From: DATMER01 sp035536935
GTDB lineage: Bacteria > Acidobacteriota > Thermoanaerobaculia > Multivoradales > UBA5704
Length of the DNA stretch: 64,000 nucleotides
Reading direction: 5' to 3'
Assembly: GCA_035536935.1 (NCBI GenBank)
Contig: DATLNC010000063.1
Location: forward strand, 1 to 64,000
The notes beneath the pieces are model-generated. The model was not told the DNA's origin. It was given only the letters and a program-made list of their open reading frames with translations, and did not search any database. Of the stretch, positions 1 to 17,730 are shown piece after piece (position 1 is the stretch's first letter; every line of letters starts with the position of its first letter). A program made the position numbers and the translations under genes.

Positions 1-989
1 GGCTGCGTGGCGCCGCCGACCAGGTAGGGCTGGAACTGGAAGCGGCTCCCGGGGCGCGCGCCTTCCATGCCGACGAGCGTGCCGGCCTCGGAGAGCTTCC
101 AGCGCGCGTACCAGGACTTCTGGGGGGCCTTCCAGAAGGTCCGCTCCTGCTTGCGGGCCACCAGGCGCTCGATGATGAACCCCCACTCCTGCTGCGCCTT
201 CTCGGGGAAGCGCAGGGAGCGCCAGGGGATCTGCATCTCGGTCGTCCAGCCGCCTTCGTCGCGCGAGCCTTGCACGGTCCAGATCGCGTCCCAGTCGAGG
301 CTGATCTGCTCGCCCTCGTTGCGCACCAGGCCATCGACCTGCACTCCGCCCGAGTTGGTGGCGAAGAGGTAGGCGCTGCGCCCGTCGCGGAAGGTGTCGA
401 ACAGGATCTGGATGGTGTCGTCGTACGTCATGTCGCTGTCGCGCGTCAGCGTCGTGGTGACGATCTTCTTGGGCTCCGAGTCGTGGCAGCGGACGCCGAT
501 GTAGAGGCTGTTCTGGTCAAAGCCCAGGTAGACCTCGGTCTCCTCGGTCGGGGGCTGGCCCTCCAGCGGCTCGAGCTGGCGGAAGCTGCCGAGCTGCTCC
601 GCCGTCTTCCAGACCGGATCGTCCAGGTGGCCGTCGATCACCGGCGGGGTCTCGAACCGGGCGGGCCGGGCGACGAAGTCGCCCAGCGGCGCGGGCGCGG
701 GCGCAGGGGTGGCAGCACCCTCCTGCGTCGGCTCCTGCGTGGGCGAAGCCGGAGGATTGAGAACCTCCTCCTTCACCGGCGAAGCCGGAGGGGTGGCGCC
801 CTCCTCCTGCTCAGGCGAAACCGTGGGGGCGGCAGCCTCCTCCTGCTCCTGCACAGGCGAAGGCGGAGGGGGAGGAGCGTCCTGCTCCTGCGCGAGCAGG
901 GCCCAGGGCAGGGCCAGGGCAAGGATGGCCCCCAGCCATGCGGCTCGCCAGCGGGCCGGCTTCACGACGGTGATCTTTTCGGGTCCCAT
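1..989 (-). CDS. Secreted DUF5916/CBM9-like protein (C-terminal part outside window)
   Basis: The product opens with a hydrophobic export segment (LGAILALALPWALLAQ, about residues 19-34). A Pro/Glu/Gln-rich linker of imperfect repeats around PASPVKEE follows, and from about residue 112 there is a carbohydrate-binding-family-9-like domain (VIDGHLDDPVW, later WDAIWTVQG). In the DUF5916 family this domain precedes an outer-membrane beta-barrel; the barrel part would lie beyond the window edge. The gene at 58807 is a complete relative without the long linker. The ATG at 989 has the ribosome site AAGGAGG nine bases upstream. It lies 72 bases downstream of the AdoMet-decarboxylase-like gene on the same strand, so co-transcription is possible but unproven. 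Substrate and role are unknown. Confidence 0.8.
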   Translation of the reverse strand, partial: MGPEKITVVKPARWRAAWLGAILALALPWALLAQEQDAPPPPPSPVQEQEEAAAPTVSPEQEEGATPPASPVKEEVLNPPASPTQEPTQEGAATPAPAPAPLGDFVARPARFETPPVIDGHLDDPVWKTAEQLGSFRQLEPLEGQPPTEETEVYLGFDQNSLYIGVRCHDSEPKKIVTTTLTRDSDMTYDDTIQILFDTFRDGRSAYLFATNSGGVQVDGLVRNEGEQISLDWDAIWTVQGSRDEGGWTTEMQIPWRSLRFPEKAQQEWGFIIERLVARKQERTFWKAPQKSWYARWKLSEAGTLVGMEGARPGSRFQFQPYLVGGATQ

Positions 990-1061
990 GGGATCGTTCC
1001 TCCTTCTATCAGCTCAGGAGCGTGCAGGATTCTGAAGTGGGTGCGCTGTCGTTCGCTCGCG

Positions 1062-1511
1062 CTAGTCCGCGGCGCTCGTCACGAGTACTTCGCCATGACG
1101 CCGCTGCGAGATCCCCTTGCCGCGGTGGACCAGGACGGCCTCGATGTACTCCGGGTTGAACCAGGTCTTTACAAAGTCCTCGACATTGGCGCGGTCAAAG
1201 TCCTTGCAGGAATAGACGTCGATGCTGATGAATCGGTTGTTGGCGGAGGTGTGGATCTGGATGCCGCTCTCGATGATCGGAACCCAGCCGCTGTAGCCCG
1301 GCTTCCCCGGAAACGTCGTCTCGCACGTCTTGAAGATGTAGGGCTGGGTCTGCTTGGTCATCTTGAGGTGCACGCAGATCTTATCAAGGAACTCATATCC
1401 CCTGTCCAGATCGCAACAAACCTCTGGGGCACAACCAAAGCAATCGATAATCAATTGAAACCCCCAAGCATCATCGAGCTTTGTCTGCGTACTCAACGGC
1501 ATGTCGGACAT
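1062..1511 (-). CDS. AdoMet decarboxylase-like pyruvoyl enzyme (SpeD/SpeH family)
   Basis: This 149-residue protein has the length and motif order of the short bacterial S-adenosylmethionine decarboxylases, which self-cleave to form a pyruvoyl cofactor. The cleavage motif is ESGIQIH, with Ser82 as the pyruvoyl precursor. His87 (+5) and Cys102 (+20, in SIDVYSC) sit exactly where the catalytic His and Cys lie in the Thermotoga-type enzyme. The residue after the Ser is Gly rather than the usual His, and the surrounding sequence is divergent. Some SpeD relatives have become ornithine or arginine decarboxylases, so the substrate is open. GGGAGG lies four bases before the first ATG. The gene is visibly less G+C-rich than its neighbours and follows the NRPS-PKS gene on the same strand, which hints at acquisition and possibly at a tailoring or precursor role. 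Confidence 0.78.
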   Translation of the reverse strand: MSDMPLSTQTKLDDAWGFQLIIDCFGCAPEVCCDLDRGYEFLDKICVHLKMTKQTQPYIFKTCETTFPGKPGYSGWVPIIESGIQIHTSANNRFISIDVYSCKDFDRANVEDFVKTWFNPEYIEAVLVHRGKGISQRRHGEVLVTSAAD

Positions 1512-1570
1512 GTTTCCTCCCTTTTAGGGCGTATAGTTACATACGAGAACAGATTCGCCAGACTTCCTGC

Positions 1571-1585
1571 TGGATCTGTAAGATC
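1571..1585. promoter_or_regulatory. Short inverted repeat between NRPS-PKS and SpeD-like genes
   Basis: GGATCT-GTA-AGATCC is a perfect 6+3+6 inverted repeat in a locally A+T-richer stretch (1512-1632) upstream of the AdoMet-decarboxylase-like gene. It could be an operator or a weak hairpin downstream of the NRPS-PKS stop. No T-run follows, so I do not call it a terminator. Confidence 0.3.
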
Positions 1586-1632
1586 CATCCCACCAAGTGC
1601 TCCGATCCAGGGAAGAGGGGACACCATCCCGA

Positions 1633-11409
<9,777 letters not shown>

Positions 11410-11838
11410 GCTGAGCTCCTCCTGAGCAAAAGCTCCAAAACAAAAGAAAGCTTCCCCGAAGTCTCGGCGCTCGACTCAGCTGTGGCGATTACCCGAAGAA
11501 GGCCCCGAGCGGGGGTTCCCATTATAGAACGACGGCTATCCTGATTACTAGGCCTGTTTATTAGGTGCGTCGGCGCCCCGCAAGTGGGACAAACTCAAAC
11601 CACTGGTTGGAAGGCGCTACCCACCGGGTAGACAGGCAAACCACTGGGTAGAGGGGTCTACCTGCTGGGTTGAGGGGAGCCACTCAGTCATTGCCGGACA
11701 CAACCCGGTGAATGCCAGTCTCTACTCAGCCATTTGCGGACCGCACCCAGCGGTTGGACGGCTCCAACGAGCGGGTAGAGGGGTCTACCCGGAGGTTTCT
11801 CGTCTCTACCTGCTGGTTAGAGGCGCTGGGTAGAGAGT
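11410..11838. repeat. 429-base intergenic region with dispersed GGGTAGA/TCTACCC palindromes
   Basis: No gene is visible here. The half nearest the NRPS-PKS gene holds its promoter and leader. Between 11600 and 11838 the words GGGTAGA and TCTACC recur. They form perfect inverted repeats at 11617-11631 (CTACCC-acc-GGGTAG), 11646-11662 and 11773-11790 (GGGTAGA-gggg-TCTACCC), along with degenerate copies such as CTGGTTAGAG. The same words form the array and palindromes at 48502-48747, so this is a dispersed repeat family. Confidence 0.65.
11521..11526 (-). promoter_or_regulatory. Candidate -10 box of the NRPS-PKS gene
   Basis: The minus strand reads TATAAT, the exact consensus, in a locally A+T-rich stretch. 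It would place the transcript start near 11514 and give a leader of about 105 bases that contains a CCCCCGCTCGGGG-type hairpin. I see no good -35 box at 16-18 bases, so the call is tentative. Confidence 0.4.
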
Positions 11839-13644
11839 TTACCGGCGCCCGGCGAAGGGACCGTAGGACACCCAGGAGAGCCACTGCCTCCGGGTTTCGG
11901 GGGTCACGCCCCAGCCCGGGCCGGCGCTCAGGAGCCCGGTGAGGACCCGCACCAGCGAGGTGTCCGCCTCGTCGAGAGGAGCCCACGGCCCGTCCTCGGG
12001 CCGGCGGGCGCTCACCACCACGGCCCGGCGCGGCACGTAGACCAGATCGTCACCCAGGAATGGCTCGTTGCCGATCTCGGGATAGGAGAGGACCTCGTGC
12101 AGGAGCTCCTCGAAGCGGTCGAGCCGGCTGCCGAAGCTCTCGGTCATGCCATACATCCCCAGCAGGTAGGTGAACGCCACGTGGCGGGCGGTCGCGGGGC
12201 TCTCCTCGGGCACCGAGAAGACGAAGGGGTCCTCCATCTCGTACAGCTCCACGTTGCGGAATCCCGCCAGGTACAGGGACACGGCGAGCTGGACCGGCCC
12301 CAGATGAGGGAAGTCGTGGCCCGTCCGGCTGTGCCGGTCCACGACCTCGTGGAACCAGCGGCCCACCTGCCCCTCGTCGAGGAAGTCGTGCACCACGATC
12401 CGGCCGTCCGGCCGCAGCACGTCGATCGAGGCGCGGAAGGCCTCGTCCAGGCTGGTGACGTGGTGCGTGCCATAGGCGAAGAGCACGCCGTCGAGCGAGC
12501 CTTCGCGGAAGGTCCGCGGCAGGAGCCGCGCGTCCTCGCGGGTAGGGAAGCCCCACAGCCCTGCCGAGCGGAACATGTGCGAGGAGATGTCGTTGGTGAC
12601 CATCAGCGGCGGATGGCCAGCCCCGGCGCTGGCGGTCAGCTCGTCGGCGACCCGCCGCAGGATCGCGCCGAGGCCGGTGGCCACGGGCTTGCCCCCCAGC
12701 CAGGCGACGGAGCGCTCGGCCAGGAGCCAGGCCAGCTCGCGCTCCGGCAGCTCGAAGGGATCGCCCACCGCCACCCCGGCGCCATGCATGCCGATCAGGC
12801 GGGCGCCGCACGACGCTCCGTCCCCCGAGGGCGGCGTGACCAGCAGCACGAGCACGCCCTCGGCCATCTCCAGCACGCGGTGGAGGAGAAGCTCCAGCGG
12901 CGAGGTCTCGATGCGGTCCCCGGGCGCGAGCTGCGTGTGGGCGACGGGCAGGACGAGCAGCCGCTTCTCGCGCATGGCGCGCGTCGCCTCGAGGATCCGC
13001 ATGATGTAGCCGTCGCCGCCGAGCACGTCGAGATAGAGGCCGCCGCGGTTGGCGTGGAGGCCGAGAAGCTCCAGGAGGCACTCGACCCCGAAAGCCCGCG
13101 CCGCCTGGAAGTACTGCATGCCGGCCGTGTAGTCCTTGCCCCGGCCGCTGACGTCGAAGTCGCCCGCCTCGAGCGACCGCCAGACCTCGGAGAACTCGCG
13201 GTCCTGGCGGATGGCGCGGAAGGCCGGGGACCAGCGCGCCATCCGGCCCGCGCGGCGGCGCCACTCCTGGTGGATCTCCCGCTCGTCCAGGCTGTTCAAC
13301 TCGTCCTGGGTCCAGAGCGGGTGGAAGTGCGCCTTGAACAGCGGCTCGAACTCGGCCGCCCGGTCCGCCGGCAGGTGGTGCTGGACGAACGACCAGACCC
13401 GCGGGTGCGACGGCAGCCCCGCGATGATCTGGTTCAGGCTGAGGGTGTACTCCCGCAGCGCGGCGCGCGTCCCTTCGCGGGGCATCGGCAGCAGCCGGAT
13501 CGGCAGGCCGAGGCCGCGCAGGCGGCTCGCCTCGGCGGAGAGGACGGTGCGCGTCAGCTCCTCACCCGGCTCCTGGGCGAAAGAAGGCTCCTCCCTCGAT
13601 CCATGGAACAGCGCGTCGATGAGGTGCGGTGCCGAGACCTTCAT
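11839..13644 (-). CDS. Large class I methyltransferase-like protein
   Basis: A 601-residue protein. A Rossmann methyltransferase motif I (YLDVLGGDGY, about residue 205) and later elements (FAYGTHHV, then LRPDGRIVVHDFLDEG) fit a class I SAM-dependent methyltransferase. About 150 residues are inserted between motif I and the later motifs, and an N-terminal helical region of about 190 residues precedes it, so it is much longer than a simple methyltransferase. No catalytic assignment is possible. It is transcribed toward the NRPS-PKS gene on the same strand and probably belongs to that pathway, though the 429-base repeat-filled gap argues for its own transcript. The start at 13644 has no Shine-Dalgarno site; TACACT lies nine bases upstream. 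Confidence 0.7.
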   Translation of the reverse strand: MKVSAPHLIDALFHGSREEPSFAQEPGEELTRTVLSAEASRLRGLGLPIRLLPMPREGTRAALREYTLSLNQIIAGLPSHPRVWSFVQHHLPADRAAEFEPLFKAHFHPLWTQDELNSLDEREIHQEWRRRAGRMARWSPAFRAIRQDREFSEVWRSLEAGDFDVSGRGKDYTAGMQYFQAARAFGVECLLELLGLHANRGGLYLDVLGGDGYIMRILEATRAMREKRLLVLPVAHTQLAPGDRIETSPLELLLHRVLEMAEGVLVLLVTPPSGDGASCGARLIGMHGAGVAVGDPFELPERELAWLLAERSVAWLGGKPVATGLGAILRRVADELTASAGAGHPPLMVTNDISSHMFRSAGLWGFPTREDARLLPRTFREGSLDGVLFAYGTHHVTSLDEAFRASIDVLRPDGRIVVHDFLDEGQVGRWFHEVVDRHSRTGHDFPHLGPVQLAVSLYLAGFRNVELYEMEDPFVFSVPEESPATARHVAFTYLLGMYGMTESFGSRLDRFEELLHEVLSYPEIGNEPFLGDDLVYVPRRAVVVSARRPEDGPWAPLDEADTSLVRVLTGLLSAGPGWGVTPETRRQWLSWVSYGPFAGRR

Positions 13645-13653
13645 GCCTGTGAA

Positions 13654-13659
13654 AGTGTA
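13654..13659 (-). promoter_or_regulatory. -10 box of a probable leaderless promoter (methyltransferase-like gene)
   Basis: The minus strand reads TACACT, ending nine bases before the ATG at 13644, with no ribosome site between. Transcription would start within about two bases of the start codon. Confidence 0.45.
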
Positions 13660-13720
13660 CGTCGCGGGTGTTTGCGAGCCCGTCCGGCGCCGCTGTCGAG
13701 GGCCGCCGCTCGCGTCGTCA

Positions 13721-13726
13721 TAGACT
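13721..13726 (+). promoter_or_regulatory. -10 box of a probable leaderless promoter (DMT exporter)
   Basis: TAGACT ends eight bases before the ATG at 13735 and there is no Shine-Dalgarno sequence. It shares the 90-base divergent region with the box at 13654. Confidence 0.45.
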
Positions 13727-13734
13727 CCGGCCCG

Positions 13735-14595
13735 ATGCGCCGACCCCTTCTGATGATGGCCGCCTCTTCGGTGTGCTTCGCGCTGATGGCGTTCGCGGCC
13801 AAGCTGGCGGCGGCGCGGCTGTCGGGCGGCGAGATCGCGTTCTGCCGCTTCGCGTTCATGTTGATACCGGTGCTGGCCATACCCCGGATAGGGCGCAAGG
13901 CGGTCGAGTTCCAGCGGCTCGACCTCCTGGCCTACCGCGGCATCTTCGGCGGGGTAGCCGTGCTGCTCTACTTCCTGGCGATCGCCCACATCCCTGTCGG
14001 CATCGCGACGCTGCTCAACTACTCCTCGCCCGTGTTCAGCGTCGTCTTCGCCGCGCTCTTCCTCGGCGAGCGCGCGGACCGCCGGCTTCTGATCCCGCTC
14101 GCCGCCGCGCTGCTCGGGCTCACGCTCACCGTCACCGGCAACCCGGGCGATGCGTCCTTCCACTTCGGACGCTGGGAGATGGTCGGCATGGCTTCCGGGG
14201 TCCTGTCCGGCGCTGCCGTGACCGCGATCCGCGCAGCACGGCGCACCGAGGGCTCGTGGGCGGTCTACGGCAGCTTCTCCCTCTGCGGCCTGCTCGCGAC
14301 GGCGCCGTTCGCCCTGCCGGGGTTTTCCGCCCCGACGCCCCGCGAGTGGCTCCTGCTCGCCGCCGTGGGCGGCGCCTCCGTTGTGGCCCAGCTCCTGATG
14401 ACCTGGGCCTACCGCTGGGTGACGAACCTCCAGGCCGGCGTCATCTCGCAGCTCACGGTGGTGATCTCGATGCTCCTCGGCGTGGTCTTTCTCGACGATC
14501 GGCTGACGCCCGTTCAGGTACTCGGGTGCGCGCTGACCCTCGGGGGCGTCATCGGCGTGGCCTGGACGCACTCTCCTCCCCGGGCTGTCGAGTGA
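13735..14595 (+). CDS. DMT superfamily (EamA) transporter
   Basis: A 286-residue membrane protein with ten predicted helices in two homologous EamA halves (first half about 1-140, second about 150-280). Recognisable family stretches are LNYSSPVFSVVFAALFLGE and, in the second half, QLTVVISMLLGVVFLDD. Such proteins usually export metabolites or amino acids across the inner membrane; the substrate is unknown. It diverges from the methyltransferase-like gene by 90 bases and ends 24 bases before the chorismatase gene on the same strand. It could serve either the NRPS-PKS product or a chorismate-derived aromatic. No ribosome site is visible; the -10 box lies eight bases upstream of the ATG. Confidence 0.85.
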   Translation: MRRPLLMMAASSVCFALMAFAAKLAAARLSGGEIAFCRFAFMLIPVLAIPRIGRKAVEFQRLDLLAYRGIFGGVAVLLYFLAIAHIPVGIATLLNYSSPVFSVVFAALFLGERADRRLLIPLAAALLGLTLTVTGNPGDASFHFGRWEMVGMASGVLSGAAVTAIRAARRTEGSWAVYGSFSLCGLLATAPFALPGFSAPTPREWLLLAAVGGASVVAQLLMTWAYRWVTNLQAGVISQLTVVISMLLGVVFLDDRLTPVQVLGCALTLGGVIGVAWTHSPPRAVE

Positions 14596-14619
14596 TCGTG
14601 ATAAAGTAGCCCCAGCCAT

Positions 14620-15450
14620 ATGACTCAGCAGTTGTTGTCTTCAGCGGCTCCGCCTTGCGCGGAGGACTCCGATCTCCCGGCCCCCGCCTGGGCTTTCAGC
14701 CTCGGCGAGGGGTTCTCCCTGGCGAGCGTCACGATCCCGGACGCCCGTTCACTCGGATGTGCCGAGCTGCAGGAGGCTACCTCCCAGGCCTACCGGCAAA
14801 TCGAGGCCGAGCTGCGCGCCCGCGGCACGATCCATCCCGTCCGTCTCTGGAATCACATCCCGGGCATCCATGAGCCCATGGGAGAGGGACTGGACCGCTA
14901 CATGGTCTTCAACGCCGGCCGCTACGAGGCGCTGTCCGCCTGGTTCGGCGGCAAGGAGACGTTCGACACCCGCGTCGCATCGGCCTCCGGCGTCGGCCAT
15001 CGCGGCCGGGACCTGGTGATCCACTGCCTGGCGTCGGACCGTCCCGGCCGGGCAGTCGACAACCCGCGTCAGGTCGCGCCGTACCGCTACTCCCGCAAGT
15101 ACGGCCCGCTGCCCCCCTGCTTCGCCCGCGCCACGGTGATCGAGTCGCTCGTTCTGGTCGGCGGCACCGCGAGCATCGTGGGCGAGGCCTCGGTCCACCT
15201 GGACGACCTGCCCAGGCAGGTAGAAGAGACGCTGACGAATCTGGCCGTCTTCGTCCCGCTGGACTGCTACCGGGACCTGCGCGTCTACTACCCGGACCCG
15301 GCGAGGCTGGACGAGCTGTGGGCTCTCCTGAAGGATGTTTTCCCCGGCGCTGGTGAGATCGAGTGGGTCCGCGCCGACCTCTGCCGGGCGGAGCTGCTGG
15401 TCGAGATCGAGGGTGTAGCGGTGCTTGACCCTGCCAATCCAGTGAGCTAA
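14620..15450 (+). CDS. Chorismatase (FkbO/Hyg5/XanB2 family)
   Basis: Family hallmarks are WNHIPGIHEP with LDRYMVFNAGRYEAL (about 70-105), GTASIVGEASVHLDD followed by QVEETLTN (about 187-212), and near the end ADLCRAELLVEIEG. These match chorismatases, which hydrolyse or rearrange chorismate, releasing pyruvate and giving dihydroxycyclohexadiene carboxylate, 3-hydroxybenzoate or 4-hydroxybenzoate depending on subtype. I cannot assign the subtype from sequence alone. The length of 276 residues is somewhat short for the family. TAAAGT lies 12 bases before the ATG and no Shine-Dalgarno site is visible. It stands between the DMT exporter and the multicopper-oxidase operon, so its aromatic product could be exported or become a substrate of the oxidases (inference). 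Confidence 0.85.
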   Translation: MTQQLLSSAAPPCAEDSDLPAPAWAFSLGEGFSLASVTIPDARSLGCAELQEATSQAYRQIEAELRARGTIHPVRLWNHIPGIHEPMGEGLDRYMVFNAGRYEALSAWFGGKETFDTRVASASGVGHRGRDLVIHCLASDRPGRAVDNPRQVAPYRYSRKYGPLPPCFARATVIESLVLVGGTASIVGEASVHLDDLPRQVEETLTNLAVFVPLDCYRDLRVYYPDPARLDELWALLKDVFPGAGEIEWVRADLCRAELLVEIEGVAVLDPANPVS

Positions 15451-15501
15451 CCTGCCAATTCACAAGCATTGAAATAGCTGGGGAGATCTGTCCCGGCCCA
15501 A

Positions 15502-15515
15502 ACCCCTCGAGGGGT
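15502..15515. promoter_or_regulatory. 14-base perfect palindrome before the first multicopper oxidase gene
   Basis: ACCCCTCGAGGGGT is perfectly self-complementary and ends a few bases before the ribosome site (CCAGGAG) of the oxidase gene at 15529. It may be an operator for the operon or the end of the chorismatase transcript; there is no T-run. Confidence 0.35.
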
Positions 15516-15528
15516 CCAGGAGAAGATC

Positions 15529-17730
15529 ATGAGAGACCGCTCGTGGTGTCGAGGCGTAACCGTCATGGCCGTTGCTTTTCTGTCCCTCTCCGCGGCAGCC
15601 GGAGCGCAGCAGTGTCCGAATGTCGAGGACAACCAGGAACTGCGCAAGATCCCGGAGCTCGTGGCCGCGCCCTCCGCGAGAGAGCTCAGCACGACCTTCG
15701 ACGTGCAGATGCAGACCCACTGCATCCCGACCAAGACGGTCGTAAGCAAGAGGACGGATGAGGACGGAACGGTGTACACGACCTACAAGGCCGATCCCAT
15801 GCCCTTGCGGACCTTCGTGTACCCGGACCCCGCGAACCCGGGCAAGATGACCTGGGGCCTCCCCGGGCCGACGCTGCGCGTGCGCAAAGCCAACCAGGAC
15901 GGCACAGGAGGACAGGGGATCGCGATCCTGCTCAAGAACAGCCTGCCGGCTTCGAACGAGGCCTGCGAGAACGCCTGCCCCTCCAGCGTCCAGTGCGCCG
16001 CGAATGTGTGCCAGACGGAGAACCTGAACGCGCTGGTCAAGGCGTGCTCGAGCGCCACGAAGCCGAACAACTGCTGTTGCGTCATCAACTGCACCCAGAA
16101 GTCGCCGAACTGCTTCCACGGCGACAACACCACGAACCTCCACTTCCACGGCAGCCACGCCTCGCCGCAGGAGCCGCAGGACTTCGCCCTGCTCGAGCTG
16201 CGGCCGGGAGCGGCGCCTGCGGATGGGGGCGGGGAGCATGAGCACGGCTCCCATGGCATCTACAGCAAGATCGCCTACGGCCAATATCAATACCGGGTGG
16301 ACCCCTTCCGGTACACCCAGCCGGCAGGGACCCACTGGTACCACCCACACAAGCACGGGTCGGTCGGACTGCAGGTCGCGAACGGCATGGCAGGCGCAAT
16401 GATCATCGAGGGTTCGTTCGACGACTGGCTGAAGAAGGGGCAGAAGCTCTACGATGACGACGGGGAGAAGCTGATGGTCGTCCAGCAGATCGCCCTGGGC
16501 ACCAATCTCTTCCAGCAGGGGCGCCCCCGCCAGATCCTGGTCAACGGCCAGCTCAGCCCCAGAATCAAGGTCGAGCCCGGCGAGATCCAGCGCTGGCGGA
16601 TCGTGAACGCCACGATGAGCTCCCAGGCGATGCTCAACATCAAGCTCGATCCGCGCCTGGTCCTCAAGCAGATCGCCATGGACGGCATCCGCTTTTCGCC
16701 CGCGAACTACCTATGCCAGCCGCTGGCCAACTTCGATCCCAGCAAGCCTCCCGCCTCCTTCCCCTGCGACTTCGACACGAAGATCACGCAGATCACGCTC
16801 GCGCCAGGCAACCGGGTCGACTTCCTGGTCCGGATGCCCTTGCAGGAGACCGACGAGAACCATCCGCCGCTCCGCATCGAGCGTCGGATGGTCGACATCG
16901 TGGACGAGGAGCAGAGCCAGCGGATGTTCCTCCGGGAGGAGGACGAGGAGATCGCGCCTGGGCTCCCGGAGCCTGCCCTGTTCCAGGTGATCGTGGACGA
17001 CGGGATCGAGGGCAACGATGCCGAGCCGAAGCTCCTGTCGGCGACGGCGCCGAAGATCCCCGACCAGATTCCGGCCCTGCCCGACGACATCAAGAGCGTC
17101 GCCGGCGCCGAGGCCAGGGTCCCGGGTCCGATCACGATGACCTTCGAGCAGGTCCAGGCCGTAACGGGCCAACCGTGGCCGTACACTGGCAGCCCGCTCT
17201 CCCAGTTCAAGATCGACGGCAGGCAGTTCAACGCCACTTGCGCCAACGTGACGACCCAACTCGACACGGCCAAGGTCTGGACAGTCTCCAACGCCACGCG
17301 GCTCCCGCATCCGTTCCACATCCATACCAACCCGTTCGCGCTTCTCGACTATGCCGGCGCAAAGCTCCAGCCCGGCGGGAGGCCGGAGCCGATCTGGATG
17401 GACACGATGCCCCTGCCCCTGGCGAGCCTGACTCCCTGCGCGAATCCGGGCGACTGCCCGGGGGCGATTCCGTGCGACATCGGAAAGCCGGCCCTGTGCA
17501 CGCTGAAGAACGCCTCGATGACCTTCGTGCAGCGCTATGAGGAGTTCACGGGCGAGTACGTTCTGCACTGCCACTTCCTCGGGCATGAGGACCGCGGCAT
17601 GATGTTCTCCGTCCAGACGGTGTGCTCGGACAAGTATCCGACCTCGGCGGGCAAGTACGGCCACTCCAAGCGGCCGGAAGAGTGCGCAGGGCCCTCCCCA
17701 TTCCCCGCCGCGCTCCCCCCCTGCGAGTGA
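15529..17730 (+). CDS. Secreted multicopper oxidase (laccase-like), first of two
   Basis: A Sec signal peptide (VMAVAFLSLSAAAGAQ) is followed by a three-domain multicopper oxidase. All four copper motifs are present: NLHFHGSH (about 203), HWYHPHKHG (about 268), LPHPFHIH (about 592) and HCHFLGHEDRGMM (about 680), the last with Met as axial type-1 ligand. At 733 residues it is longer than typical laccases. The extra length includes a Cys-rich insert (about 140-195, a dozen or so Cys, with CCC) just before the first copper motif and a short His-rich loop (GGEHEHGSHG). Substrate could be a phenol, a metal ion or another reductant. AGGAG precedes the ATG. The stop codon overlaps the next start, marking it as the first gene of the operon. 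Confidence 0.92.
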   Translation: MRDRSWCRGVTVMAVAFLSLSAAAGAQQCPNVEDNQELRKIPELVAAPSARELSTTFDVQMQTHCIPTKTVVSKRTDEDGTVYTTYKADPMPLRTFVYPDPANPGKMTWGLPGPTLRVRKANQDGTGGQGIAILLKNSLPASNEACENACPSSVQCAANVCQTENLNALVKACSSATKPNNCCCVINCTQKSPNCFHGDNTTNLHFHGSHASPQEPQDFALLELRPGAAPADGGGEHEHGSHGIYSKIAYGQYQYRVDPFRYTQPAGTHWYHPHKHGSVGLQVANGMAGAMIIEGSFDDWLKKGQKLYDDDGEKLMVVQQIALGTNLFQQGRPRQILVNGQLSPRIKVEPGEIQRWRIVNATMSSQAMLNIKLDPRLVLKQIAMDGIRFSPANYLCQPLANFDPSKPPASFPCDFDTKITQITLAPGNRVDFLVRMPLQETDENHPPLRIERRMVDIVDEEQSQRMFLREEDEEIAPGLPEPALFQVIVDDGIEGNDAEPKLLSATAPKIPDQIPALPDDIKSVAGAEARVPGPITMTFEQVQAVTGQPWPYTGSPLSQFKIDGRQFNATCANVTTQLDTAKVWTVSNATRLPHPFHIHTNPFALLDYAGAKLQPGGRPEPIWMDTMPLPLASLTPCANPGDCPGAIPCDIGKPALCTLKNASMTFVQRYEEFTGEYVLHCHFLGHEDRGMMFSVQTVCSDKYPTSAGKYGHSKRPEECAGPSPFPAALPPCE

